A DNA stretch of 64,000 nt from JBCBCP01 sp039817385 (GTDB lineage Bacteria; Pseudomonadota; Alphaproteobacteria; Rhodobacterales; Rhodobacteraceae). The position numbers were made by a program, and so were the translations under genes. The stretch spans positions 186,001-250,000 of the forward strand of contig JBCBVY010000002.1 of NCBI GenBank assembly GCA_039817385.1, in the 5' to 3' direction. Shown here piece after piece: positions 17,731-26,224 of the stretch. The notes under the pieces were generated by a model. It did not search any database. It was not told the DNA's origin and worked only from the letters and a program-made list of their open reading frames with translations. Position 1 is the stretch's first letter. The number at the start of each line of letters is the position of its first letter.

Positions 17731-18840
17731 ATGATGACACGGCTTTTCGCCATCGCAGTGAGCCTCGCTTTTCTGTCTGGATGTGCCGACAACCTGCCGC
17801 GCGGTGCGCCCGTTGATCGTGAAATCCTGAAAGAAGCGGATGCTGTCGATGCGGATTTCGCGGTCTACCCTGTGACCCGCGCGTTTCTGCCCTCCCTCGC
17901 GGCGTGGCCGCGCGTGAACGCGCAGCACCTGCGCTGGCTCGGACACAGCCACGGGCCAAACGCACAGGTCATCGCTGCGGGCGACAGCCTGCAAATCCGG
18001 ATCTGGGACAGCAGTGAATCGTCGCTGTTCACGACCGCGGGCCAGCAGTCGACCGATCTGACCGAGATGCGCGTGACGCCGAACGGAACGGTCTTTATCC
18101 CCTATGTCGGCAAGGTCAACGTTGCGGGTCGCACGCCCGACAGTGCACGACTTGCCATTCAGAACAGCCTCGAGGCTGTCGTTCCGTCGGCGCAAGTGCA
18201 GGTGCGCATGTCCGAAGGGCGGCTGAATACGGTTGACCTGGTGGGCGGTGTGCGTGCGCCGGGCAGTTTCCCGATGCCGGACCGGAATTATTCGATTTTG
18301 AGCCTGATTGCCGCTGGCGGCGGGGTCGATAGCAGCCTTGATAACCCGCAGGTCCGGCTGGTGCGGGGGCATTCGCTGTATGGCACATCGGTGAGCCGCC
18401 TGTTTGAAAACCCACGCCTCGACACCCGTCTGCGCGGCGGCGACAAGGTGATCATCGAGGCAGATCCGCGATACTTCCTTTCGCTGGGTGCCGCGGGAAC
18501 CGAGGCGCTGCATCCCTTTACCAAGGATACCATCACCGCGATTGACGCGATGGCGATCATTGGCGGCGTGAACGCGTCGCGCGGCGATCCGCAAGGCATC
18601 CTCGTGCTGCGCGAATATCCGGGCAGCGCTGTAGAGCCCGGGGTGCGCGGCCCGCGGCAGCAGCGGGTGGTCTTTACGCTCGACCTGACGAGTTCCGACG
18701 GGCTGTTCTCCGCCCGCAATTTCGAGATCCAGTCCGAAGACGTCGTTTTGGTGACCGAAAGCCCTGTGTCGAACACGCGCACCGTGCTGGGCCTCATCGG
18801 CTCCGTCTTTGGCACGGTCAGCGCGGTGAACAACTTCTAG
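17731..18840 (+). CDS. Wza-like polysaccharide export lipoprotein
   Basis: A 369-aa outer-membrane export protein. The lipobox LSGC puts the lipidated cysteine at Cys18 (MMTRLFAIAVSLAFLSGCAD). A polysaccharide-export domain spans about 75-165 (GDSLQIRIWD; VTPNGTVFIPYVGKVNVAGRT) and is followed by SLBB-type segments (TVDLVGGVRAPGSFPM). It should form the channel that carries polymer across the outer membrane. AAGGA precedes the ATG by 8 bases. It is divergent from the epimerase operon across about 100 bases that must hold both promoters. No Wzc-type kinase follows it. Confidence 0.93.
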   Translation: MMTRLFAIAVSLAFLSGCADNLPRGAPVDREILKEADAVDADFAVYPVTRAFLPSLAAWPRVNAQHLRWLGHSHGPNAQVIAAGDSLQIRIWDSSESSLFTTAGQQSTDLTEMRVTPNGTVFIPYVGKVNVAGRTPDSARLAIQNSLEAVVPSAQVQVRMSEGRLNTVDLVGGVRAPGSFPMPDRNYSILSLIAAGGGVDSSLDNPQVRLVRGHSLYGTSVSRLFENPRLDTRLRGGDKVIIEADPRYFLSLGAAGTEALHPFTKDTITAIDAMAIIGGVNASRGDPQGILVLREYPGSAVEPGVRGPRQQRVVFTLDLTSSDGLFSARNFEIQSEDVVLVTESPVSNTRTVLGLIGSVFGTVSAVNNF

Positions 18841-18854
18841 GGCAGGCGCCGCAC

Positions 18855-20105
18855 CTAGGGGATCGGCAGCGCCTTTTCCGGCCCGACAAGAGCGTTGATC
18901 TGGCGGATATGCTCCGGCAGGCAAACGGTGTGAAAATCGTAGGTCTTGACCACGTGGTCCCGCGCGGCGGGGCCAAGGTGGGCGTATTTTTTCGGATGGG
19001 CGCACACATCGACCACCTGCGCGGCCAGTGCGGCCGGGTCGAAGAAATCGACAAGCAGGCCGGTTTGCCCATGCGTGATGGCCTCGCGCACCGGGGCGAC
19101 GTCGCTCGCTACGATCGTTGCCTGCATCGCCATCGATTCCAGCAAGGACCATGACAGCACAAAGGGCATCGTCAGGTAGATGTGGCAGCGGCTGATCTGG
19201 ACGATCTTCTGGTAGGCCTCAAAAGGCACCTGGCCAAGGTAGTGCACACGGTCCCAGTCGACCCGGTGGCCGACCTCTGCCTCCATCTGGCCGCGCAGGC
19301 CGCTCGGGTGCTTGGACTTGCCGCCATAAGACGTGTCATTGCCGCCGACAACGATGACCCGGGCGTTAGGGCGCGCGTCAAGGATATCGGGCAGCGCGCG
19401 CATGAACTGATGGTAGCCGCGCGTCGTCTCCAAATTGCGAGAGATGTAGGTGATCACCTCATCCTCGCGTGTCAGGGGCTTTGGCAGCCGCCCCAGCGCC
19501 AATTCGGCCTTTGGGTTCGGCTTGAGCGTGTCGGTGCGGATGCCGTCATGGCATACATACATCCGGTCGTGGAAGGAAGCCGGGAAGCGGTCCCGCTGCC
19601 AATAGGTGGGCGCATGGCCCAGATCGACTCGTTCGATATTGACCAGCGGGACGGTATTGTGCGCCTGCATGATGTAGGGGGCGTGATCGCTAACCGGGCT
19701 TTCGGGGTCAAAACCGACCGGTCCGCCGGTCACGCTATAGAAATACTCGAAAAAGCCGATAATCGGCACATCGGGGTAGACTTCTTTCATAAAGGTCAGC
19801 TCGCCCCAGCCGACATGGCCAATGATGATGTCCGGCGTGAACCCTTCGCTGTCGCGCAGCTGCCGCGCGGCCATTGCACAGCCGAAACCGGATCCCGCCG
19901 CGGCCTCCCAGGTCTTGACAAGGCCGTACGCATCTTTGGCCGGCACGTGATGCGGTTTGTAAATGACTGTGCGCACCCCGCCTAATTTCGGCGGCTCTTT
20001 GCGCTGTGTCAGGAAAGTGATGTCATGCCCGCCCTGGGCCGCCAACCACTGCACCAGTTCCCGGTACTGCCCCGGCATGTTCTGGTGCACAAACAGGAAT
20101 TTCAT
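18855..20105 (-). CDS. Glycosyltransferase, GT4-like (GT-B fold)
   Basis: A 416-aa glycosyltransferase with an N-terminal acceptor domain (MKFLFVHQNMPGQYREL) and a C-terminal donor domain showing ISRNLETTRGYHQFMRALP, VIVVGG and SLLESMAMQATIVASDVAPVREAI, the usual sugar-nucleotide-binding pattern with its conserved glutamate. The long first half resembles glycosyltransferases in marine bacterial polysaccharide loci. It ends 14 bases from the stop of the wza-like gene and starts 6 bases after the thioredoxin-like gene. Donor and linkage are unknown. Confidence 0.85.
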   Translation of the reverse strand: MKFLFVHQNMPGQYRELVQWLAAQGGHDITFLTQRKEPPKLGGVRTVIYKPHHVPAKDAYGLVKTWEAAAGSGFGCAMAARQLRDSEGFTPDIIIGHVGWGELTFMKEVYPDVPIIGFFEYFYSVTGGPVGFDPESPVSDHAPYIMQAHNTVPLVNIERVDLGHAPTYWQRDRFPASFHDRMYVCHDGIRTDTLKPNPKAELALGRLPKPLTREDEVITYISRNLETTRGYHQFMRALPDILDARPNARVIVVGGNDTSYGGKSKHPSGLRGQMEAEVGHRVDWDRVHYLGQVPFEAYQKIVQISRCHIYLTMPFVLSWSLLESMAMQATIVASDVAPVREAITHGQTGLLVDFFDPAALAAQVVDVCAHPKKYAHLGPAARDHVVKTYDFHTVCLPEHIRQINALVGPEKALPIP

Positions 20106-20111
20106 CTGCGG

Positions 20112-20510
20112 TCAGGCCGTCAACGCGGTATCGAGCAGCGCGCGCACGCGCCGCGCATAGGGCTCATTCACGATCCGCGCGACCTCCTGCCGGCCTTTCA
20201 TCACCAGCAGGGTGGAACGCCGTTCGACCTTTAGGCGCTGGGTCATCTGGGACGGCCCGTAAGTATCCCAGTCCACATCGATGATCTTGATCCGGGCGTA
20301 GTCCGGGTTGCTGACCAGCGCTTCGGCCAGCAGCTCCTGCTTGATCTGGCAGGTCAGCGACCAACGTGCGCGAAAGTTCAGGATCACGACCTCATCGCTG
20401 TCTTTCAGGCTGTTCCAAACCGCGGGGGAGAACCGCTGCATCCGGTAGGCCAGCGCGGTTTGGGGCAGTGCGCAGGCGGCAGCGATCACAAAGGTTCGGC
20501 GGGTCCACAT
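20112..20510 (-). CDS. Exported thioredoxin-fold protein with a single active-site cysteine
   Basis: A 132-aa protein with a Tat- or Sec-like leader (TRRTFVIAAACALPQTALA) and a thioredoxin fold (VVILNFRARWSLTCQIKQELL ... IIDVDWDTYG ... RSTLLVMKGRQEVARIV). The usual WCGPC is replaced by WSLTC, so only the second cysteine remains and normal disulfide exchange is not expected. The cis-proline position reads ERRSTLLV, with no proline. It lies directly upstream of the glycosyltransferase gene on the same strand. A structural or redox-sensing role is possible; function is unknown. Confidence 0.7.
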   Translation of the reverse strand: MWTRRTFVIAAACALPQTALAYRMQRFSPAVWNSLKDSDEVVILNFRARWSLTCQIKQELLAEALVSNPDYARIKIIDVDWDTYGPSQMTQRLKVERRSTLLVMKGRQEVARIVNEPYARRVRALLDTALTA

Positions 20511-20545
20511 GCGTGCACTCTACCGCGCTCTGCGCGTGTGGCAAC

Positions 20546-21424
20546 TCACGGTTCGGAAACAGTCTTTTGCTTGGATAGCTGCACGGCGAGGATTCCGGCC
20601 ATGATGATCGCCACGCCCAGCACATCGCGCGGGCCAAGCGCCTCGCCCAGGATCAGCGCGGCAATGGCAACGCCAAAGAACGGCGTGAGGAAGTGGAAGG
20701 TCGCCGCGCGCACCGCGCCGATACGCTGGACTAGCGTGAACCACAGCCATGTCGCAAGAAGGCCCGGGGCGAGCGTAGTGTAGATGAAGGCCAGCACCCA
20801 CCGGGTGGACAGGGTCACGTAGACCTCTTCGGTCAGGGCAGAGGCAATGGCCAGCGCGACCGCGCCGAACAGCATCTGCAGGCCCACGACCATCATCAGG
20901 TTCCCGCCGGAGGACGCGCCGCGCATCGACAGGGTCGCCACAGCAAGCGCCGCCGCCGCAATGACGCAGAGCGCCACGCCATATGCGTCGAAGCCTGCGC
21001 TCATGCGCGCCGACATGATAACCGCCACGCCGACAAAGCCGGTGAAAAGGCCCAGCACGCCAAACCAGGGCAACCGGTCGCCCAGCGCGGCCCAGCCTGC
21101 CGCCGCCACCATCAGCGGCATGGTCGAGGCGATGATCGCAGCAAGCGAGGCCTCAACCGTCTGCATCGCGACGAAGTTCAAGCCCAGATAGATCGCGTTC
21201 TGACAAATGCCGAAGACGATGGTCGCCCGCCACTGGCCCCGCGTCAGGCGCCAGCTTTCGCCCAGCATCAGCGCGATGGCCACCCCGATCAGGCCAGAAA
21301 CAAGGAAGCGGAAAGCCAGCGCTGCCAGCGGCGCGGCGTCAGCGACAATGATGACCGCGGAGGTGAAGGCCGATGCCCATATGAAGGCAAACAGAAGTCC
21401 AATACCGATGCTGCGAATGTCCAT
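20546..21424 (-). CDS. EamA/DMT-family transporter
   Basis: A 292-aa inner-membrane protein with about ten hydrophobic helices in two repeated EamA halves (FAFIWASAFTSAVII near the start; GALALA-type second half with FLTPFFGVAIAALILGE). Family members export amino acids or other small metabolites. ATG 21424 has GGGAGG upstream. It sits between the HU terminator and the thioredoxin-like gene, 35 bases from the latter, so they may be co-transcribed. Substrate unknown. Confidence 0.88.
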   Translation of the reverse strand: MDIRSIGIGLLFAFIWASAFTSAVIIVADAAPLAALAFRFLVSGLIGVAIALMLGESWRLTRGQWRATIVFGICQNAIYLGLNFVAMQTVEASLAAIIASTMPLMVAAAGWAALGDRLPWFGVLGLFTGFVGVAVIMSARMSAGFDAYGVALCVIAAAALAVATLSMRGASSGGNLMMVVGLQMLFGAVALAIASALTEEVYVTLSTRWVLAFIYTTLAPGLLATWLWFTLVQRIGAVRAATFHFLTPFFGVAIAALILGEALGPRDVLGVAIIMAGILAVQLSKQKTVSEP

Positions 21425-21440
21425 GCGCCCTCCCGACAGC

Positions 21441-21473
21441 AAAAAAGGGCCGCCCGTCATGGGCGACCCTTTC
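21441..21473 (-). terminator. Rho-independent terminator of the HU gene
   Basis: On the minus strand GGGTCGCCC-ATGAC-GGGCGGCCC forms a 9-bp stem with one G-T pair and is followed directly by TTTTTT. It lies about 25 bases beyond the HU stop codon. Confidence 0.9.
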
Positions 21474-21495
21474 GCAAATTCCACAAGGGAGCAAG

Positions 21496-21783
21496 TCAGC
21501 CGTTGACGCTGTCCTTCAGGGCTTTGGCGATGGTCATCTTGACCACCTTGTCAGCTTCCTTTTTGAACTGCTCGCCGGTGGCCGGGTTGCGCACCATGCG
21601 CTCGGGGCGCTCGCGGCAGTAGATCTTGCCCACGCCGGGCAGCGTCACCGCCCCGCCGCCTGCGACTTCCTTCGAGATCAGGCTGCAGATCGCGTCCAGC
21701 GCGCCGCCTGCGGATTTCTTGTCTGTCCCCATTTCCTCGGCCAGCGCGGCGACGAGTTGGGTTTTTGTCATCGGTTTCGCCAT
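21496..21783 (-). CDS. HU-family DNA-binding protein
   Basis: A 95-aa nucleoid protein that bends DNA as a dimer. It begins MAKPMTKTQLVAALAEEMG, and the flexible arm segment PGVGKIYCRERPERMVRNPATGE is followed by DKVVKMTIAKALKDSV. The arm keeps the RNPATG motif that inserts proline in the minor groove, but the motif usually read as GFG reads PGVGKIYC. ATG 21783 has AAGGAGA upstream. It has its own predicted promoter and a strong terminator, so it is monocistronic. Confidence 0.92.
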   Translation of the reverse strand: MAKPMTKTQLVAALAEEMGTDKKSAGGALDAICSLISKEVAGGGAVTLPGVGKIYCRERPERMVRNPATGEQFKKEADKVVKMTIAKALKDSVNG

Positions 21784-21828
21784 TGTTATGGTCTCCTTCG
21801 TCCGCCCGATCTTGGGCCTCATTGCGGG

Positions 21829-21858
21829 ATTGTAACGGTATGTTGTAGGCTCGCACAA
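21829..21858 (-). promoter_or_regulatory. Probable sigma-70 promoter of the HU gene
   Basis: On the minus strand TTGTGC (21853-21858) and TACAAT (21829-21834) are separated by 18 bases, 46 bases upstream of the HU start codon. The fit to TTGACA/TATAAT is four and five of six bases. Confidence 0.5.
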
Positions 21859-21913
21859 CGCATAGTGGCCGCGTTTCCGCGGAAAACAGCGGTTTTTGGC
21901 CAGTTTTTCGGGT

Positions 21914-23374
21914 TCAGAGGAAGGCAGTTTCGTCGAAAGAGCGCAATTTCCGGCTGTGAATGCGCTCCAGCGGCATCTCGCGGATGTGCTCCATCGCGCG
22001 GATTCCGATCATCAGATGGCGCGCGACCTGCTCGGTGTAGAAATTGGATGCCATCCCGGGCAGCTTCAACTCGCCATGCAGGGGCTTGTCAGACACACAC
22101 AGCAGTGTGCCGTAAGGCACCCGGAAGCGGTAGCCGTTGGCGGCGATTGTCGCGCTTTCCATGTCGAGCGCGATAGCGCGGGACTGCGACAGCCGCTGGA
22201 CCGGGCCGTGCTGGTCGCGCAGCTCCCAGTTGCGGTCGTCGTGGGTGGCGACCGTGCCGGTGCGCATGACGCGTTTCAGCTCGTACCCTTCCAGCTCCGT
22301 GACCTCCGCGACGGCGTTTTCCAGCGCGATTTGTATCTCCGCCAGCGCCGGGATCGGCACCCAGGGCGGCAGGTCGTTATCGAGCACGTGGTCTTCCCGC
22401 AAGTAGGCGTGGGCCAGCACGAAATCGCCGAGCGCCTGGCTGTTCCGCAGGCCCGCGCAATGCCCCACCATTAACCACGCATGAGGGCGCAGGACGGCCA
22501 CGTGGTCCGTCGCGGTTTTTGCGTTGGACGGGCCGACGCCGATATTGACCAGCGTGATCCCCGACCCGTCCGCGCGTTTGAGGTGGTAGGTCGGCATTTG
22601 CGGCATCTTTGCCGGCGCGGGCAAGGGCGCGTCGTGGGTGGTGATCTCTGCATTGCCGGTAGAGACGAAGGCCGTGTAGCCACTTTCCGGGTCGGCCAGT
22701 TGCGCACGGGCGTAGGCTTCGAACTCGGCCACGTAGAACTGGTAGTTCGTGTAAAGGACGTGGTTTTGGAAATGCACCGGGTCGGTCGCGGTGTAATGGG
22801 CAAGGCGGGCGAGCGAATAGTCGATCCGCTGTGCGGTGAAGGGCGCAAGCGGCAGGGCTCCATCGCGCGCTTCAAAGGTGCCGTTGACGATGTCGTCGTC
22901 CGTGTTGCTGAGGTCCGGCACGTCGAACACGTCGCGCAGGGTGAAATCGGCGGCGCCTTGCTGGGGCACCATGATCCGGTCGTCATTGGCCACCGCAAAA
23001 TGCACCGGCATTGGCGTGTCGGACCAGCCGATTTGCACGGGGCGGTCGTGATGCGTGATCAGCAGCTTGATCTGCTGGCGCAGGTAGTTGGCAAAAAGGT
23101 CGGGCCGCGTGACGGTTGTGGCATAGGTGCCTGGGGCTGCGACATGGCCAAAGCTCAGGCGGCTGTCCACCCTTGCATAGGTCGTCGTGGTAAAACGGAT
23201 TTCCGGATAGAAGGCGCGCACCCGGGCATCGGGCGCGCCGTTCTCCATCGCGCTTTGGAACTGGGCACAAAGGAAATCCGACGCCTCGGAATAAAGCGAT
23301 TGGAGCAGGGCGACCGCTTCGCCCGCGTTGGTAAGCGTCTGAAACGGGCGGGCGTCGGGCGTCAGGATCTTCAT
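21914..23374 (-). CDS. amn: AMP nucleosidase
   Basis: A 486-aa enzyme that splits AMP into adenine and ribose 5-phosphate, controlling the adenylate pool. It has the expected length and two-domain form: an N-terminal regulatory domain and a C-terminal nucleoside-phosphorylase-like domain (SGITLVNIGVGPSNAKTATDHVAVLRP, MVGHCAGLRNSQALGDFVLA, DMESATIAANGYRFRVPYGTLLCVSDKPLHGELKLPG). Its ATG overlaps the stop of ade (ATGA, 23371-23374), so adenine made here passes to the deaminase encoded by the same operon. Confidence 0.95.
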   Translation of the reverse strand: MKILTPDARPFQTLTNAGEAVALLQSLYSEASDFLCAQFQSAMENGAPDARVRAFYPEIRFTTTTYARVDSRLSFGHVAAPGTYATTVTRPDLFANYLRQQIKLLITHHDRPVQIGWSDTPMPVHFAVANDDRIMVPQQGAADFTLRDVFDVPDLSNTDDDIVNGTFEARDGALPLAPFTAQRIDYSLARLAHYTATDPVHFQNHVLYTNYQFYVAEFEAYARAQLADPESGYTAFVSTGNAEITTHDAPLPAPAKMPQMPTYHLKRADGSGITLVNIGVGPSNAKTATDHVAVLRPHAWLMVGHCAGLRNSQALGDFVLAHAYLREDHVLDNDLPPWVPIPALAEIQIALENAVAEVTELEGYELKRVMRTGTVATHDDRNWELRDQHGPVQRLSQSRAIALDMESATIAANGYRFRVPYGTLLCVSDKPLHGELKLPGMASNFYTEQVARHLMIGIRAMEHIREMPLERIHSRKLRSFDETAFL

Positions 23375-25188
23375 GTTACAGGGTCCAGAACGGGGATGAA
23401 TTCAAAGCTGCGCACATCGACAAGGCCAAGGTCGGAAATCCGAAGCTCGGGGATGACGACCAGCGCGAGAAGCGAGTGCTGCATGTAAGCGTTATTGAGC
23501 GTGCAGCCGCAGGCGCGCATCCCGGCGATCAGCTGGTCGACGTCGGCTGCGACGTCCGCCGCGGGGCGATCCGACATCAGCCCCGCGATGGGGAGCGGCA
23601 CACAGGCCAGCTCAGCCCCGTCGCGCCACAGTGTGACGCCGCCGCCGATCTCTTGCAGGCGACCCGCGGCCAGCGCCATGTTATCGGCATTGGTCCCCAC
23701 GACGATCATATGGTGGCTGTCATGCGCGACGGTGGAGGCGAGGGCCATGTCGCCGGAGTAGCCAAAGCCGGAGACAAAGGCGTTCGTCAAACCGCCCGTG
23801 CCCCGGTGCCGCTCAACGAGGGCGATCTGGCAAACCTCGCCTGTGGCCTGCACGCGCCCTTCGGTCACCGGCAATTCGAATTTCAGCGCGCGGGTGGGCG
23901 CTTGGTTTTCGACTACGCCAATGACGTTGGCTGTGACGGCGTTCGCGCCTTGCGGTGCGGTGATGGTGAAGTCATCGCCCGTCAGGCCCCGCGCCATGTT
24001 GACCGTTTGTCGCGCGGTATCGGGCCAGGGGTAGTGGGGGCACTCCGCCTCTAGCACGCCATCCCGTGCGGCGGTCTTCCCGCGGGCTATCACATGCTCG
24101 ATGGGCAGTGTCTCAAGATCAGAGGTCAGGATCACATCCGCCCGCCGTCCCGGGGTGAGTGAGCCGATTTCCCGCTCCAGCCCAAAATGGGTGGCCGTGT
24201 TGAGCGTCGCCATTTGCAAAGCGATCAGCGGGTCACAGCCGCAGGCGATGGCGTGGCGCACCACCCGGTCCATGTGGCCGTCCTCCACCAGCGTTTTGGC
24301 AAAGCAATCGTCGGTGCACAGGATCATGTTCCGCGGATCAAGGCCGCGTTCCGTGATCGCAGTGATCTGCGCTTCTACGTCATACCACGCAGAACCTAGA
24401 CGGATCATCGACCGCATCCCTTGCCGCATCCGCGCCACCGCGTCCGACTGCTGCGTGCCTTCGTGATCGTCTGCTGGCCCGCCCGCAACATAAGCGGCAA
24501 AGGCGTGGCCCAAGTCCGGGGAGGCATAGTGCCCGCCCACTGTCTTGCCCGCGGCTTGCGCGGCGGCAATCTCGGCCAGCATCTTGGGGTCGGCCTGGGC
24601 GACGCCGGGGAAGTTCATCATCTCGCCCAGCCCGATGATGCCGGGCCAGCTCATCGCTGCGGCCACGTCCTCCGGTGTGATCTCATGCCCGGTTGTCTCC
24701 AGCCCTGGCGCAGACGGCGCGCAGGAGGGCATTTGCGTCCAGATGTTGACGGGCTGCATCAGCGCCTCGTCATGCATCATCCGCACGCCCTTGGGTCCAA
24801 GCACGTTCGCGATCTCGTGCGGGTCGGTGAACATGCTTGTCGTGCCGTGCGGAATCACAGCAGCGGCGAACTCTGCCGGGGTCAGCATCCCGCTCTCGAT
24901 ATGCATGTGCCCGTCGCAAAGCCCGGGGATCATGTACCGCCCTGCGGCGTCGATCACCTCTGTGTCCGGCCCGGTACAATAGCGCGCATCGGGCACCACG
25001 CAGGCGATGCGCCCGTGCGTGATCGCGATGTCATACCCGGGCAAAGCCTCGCGCGTGTGCACGTTGACCCAGATACCGCCTTTGATCACGGTCTCGGCAA
25101 AGGCGCGTCCGGCGGCAACGGCGATCAGGTGAGGGGCGGTGTCGGGCCAGCTTGGGAAAGGCGCGTGTTCCATGTCCTGTTGTTTCAC
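23371..25188 (-). CDS. ade: Adenine deaminase
   Basis: A 605-aa metal-dependent amidohydrolase converting adenine to hypoxanthine. Metal-binding and family segments are PGLCDGHMHIESGMLTPAEF, HGTTSMFTDPHEIANVLG and ILCTDDC, and the C-terminal domain has SGFGYSGDMALASTVAHDSHH. The start is GTG 25188 with GGAGAGG upstream; an ATG five codons in is the alternative. First gene of the ade-amn purine-salvage operon, divergent from arsC. Confidence 0.96.
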   Translation of the reverse strand: MKQQDMEHAPFPSWPDTAPHLIAVAAGRAFAETVIKGGIWVNVHTREALPGYDIAITHGRIACVVPDARYCTGPDTEVIDAAGRYMIPGLCDGHMHIESGMLTPAEFAAAVIPHGTTSMFTDPHEIANVLGPKGVRMMHDEALMQPVNIWTQMPSCAPSAPGLETTGHEITPEDVAAAMSWPGIIGLGEMMNFPGVAQADPKMLAEIAAAQAAGKTVGGHYASPDLGHAFAAYVAGGPADDHEGTQQSDAVARMRQGMRSMIRLGSAWYDVEAQITAITERGLDPRNMILCTDDCFAKTLVEDGHMDRVVRHAIACGCDPLIALQMATLNTATHFGLEREIGSLTPGRRADVILTSDLETLPIEHVIARGKTAARDGVLEAECPHYPWPDTARQTVNMARGLTGDDFTITAPQGANAVTANVIGVVENQAPTRALKFELPVTEGRVQATGEVCQIALVERHRGTGGLTNAFVSGFGYSGDMALASTVAHDSHHMIVVGTNADNMALAAGRLQEIGGGVTLWRDGAELACVPLPIAGLMSDRPAADVAADVDQLIAGMRACGCTLNNAYMQHSLLALVVIPELRISDLGLVDVRSFEFIPVLDPVT

Positions 25189-25266
25189 TGCCCTCTCCGG
25201 GCTGCAAGTGATATTCCCATGACAGGGCGGTCATTTGCCTGAAACCCAAGGCCGGAGGCTTAAGCC

Positions 25267-25698
25267 ATGAACATCGTCATATTTCACAACCCTGCCTGCG
25301 GCACGTCGCGCAATGTGCTGCAAATCATTCGTGACGCGGGTTATGACCCGACCGTCATCGAATATATGAACACGGGCTGGACGCGTCCGCAGCTGCTTGC
25401 GCTTTTCGCGGCCGCAGATCTTAGCCCGCGCGACGCGCTGCGCACGACAAAAAGCCCCGCGGCTGAGCTGAACCTGCTTGATGATGGCGTGCCGGAGGAT
25501 GTGCTTTTGGATGCGATGGTCGAGTATCCCGTGCTGGTGAACCGGCCTATCGTGGCCTGCCCGCAAGGCGTACGCCTGTGCCGCCCGTCCGAGGCGGTGC
25601 TAGACCTGCTGCCCAACTGGCCGGCGGGCCCTTACACCAAGGAAGACGGCACGCCGCTGATCGACGCGGACGGGCGCAGGGTTGACGCGGACGGATAG
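25267..25698 (+). CDS. arsC: Arsenate reductase, glutaredoxin-dependent type
   Basis: A 143-aa ArsC-family protein. The catalytic Cys11 lies in NPACGTSRN, with the anion-binding loop formed by the following residues, and the arginine-rich LVNRPIVACPQGVRLCRPSEAV segment matches the family. It reduces arsenate to arsenite with glutathione and glutaredoxin. No arsR, arsB or acr3 gene is nearby, so it is not part of a standard ars operon; Spx/YffB-like relatives are possible but the CGTSRN motif favours ArsC. The start follows a short divergent promoter region with ade. Confidence 0.9.
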   Translation: MNIVIFHNPACGTSRNVLQIIRDAGYDPTVIEYMNTGWTRPQLLALFAAADLSPRDALRTTKSPAAELNLLDDGVPEDVLLDAMVEYPVLVNRPIVACPQGVRLCRPSEAVLDLLPNWPAGPYTKEDGTPLIDADGRRVDADG

Positions 25699-25716
25699 GT
25701 CGGCAAGCCTGACCTT

Positions 25717-26136
25717 ATGGACTACGACAGGGTAGATGCAGAAAGCTTTGGCGCGTCGCTGACGGGGATCGGGCTCAACATGCTCGTGCAGGACGTGGGC
25801 GCGCAGGTCGCCTTCCTAACGGAGGTGTTCGGGATGCGCGCGCACCAGCCGTCGGCTGATTTTGCGATCATGACGCATGGGGATGCCGTGTTCCAACTGC
25901 ACGCGGATGGCACGTATCATTCCAACCCGCTGATGGGCCTGCTGCCGGAGACACCGCCGCGCGGTGCCGGTATCGAAATCCAGCTGTATCACACGGACCC
26001 CGACGCCGCCGTCGCCCATGCAAAGGCGCAAGGCGCGACCATCCTTCAAGAACCGATGGACAAACCCCACGGCCTGCGCGAAGCATATATCCTCTGCGAG
26101 AACGGCTATGCCTGGGTGCCGTCACGGCCGAAGTAA
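25717..26136 (+). CDS. VOC-family (glyoxalase/dioxygenase-like) protein
   Basis: A 139-aa single-domain vicinal-oxygen-chelate protein with the beta-alpha-beta-beta-beta repeats: GIGLNMLVQDVGAQVAFLTEVFGMRA, then GAGIEIQLYHTDPDAAVAHAKAQGATILQEPMDKPHG and ENGYAWVPS. Relatives include glyoxalases and antibiotic-resistance or lyase enzymes, so the reaction cannot be named. It starts 18 bases after arsC and is probably co-transcribed. Confidence 0.8.
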   Translation: MDYDRVDAESFGASLTGIGLNMLVQDVGAQVAFLTEVFGMRAHQPSADFAIMTHGDAVFQLHADGTYHSNPLMGLLPETPPRGAGIEIQLYHTDPDAAVAHAKAQGATILQEPMDKPHGLREAYILCENGYAWVPSRPK

Positions 26137-26224
26137 CGAAAGCCTGTCGTTTTCAGGACAGTCTTTAGAGTTGCCCCCGCCCGCACGCACGACCCACTCT
26201 GGACGGGCACAGGGGGAGCAGCAT

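Noticed and set aside
16792..19152. A 786-aa minus-strand open frame
   Set aside because: Only its last 278 codons form a recognisable protein (the SDR epimerase). The rest is antisense to the wza-like gene and part of the glycosyltransferase gene.
26151..26169. Hairpin CTGTC...GACAG after the first VOC gene
   Set aside because: The stem is only 5 bp and T-tract is weak; it is too poor to call a terminator.
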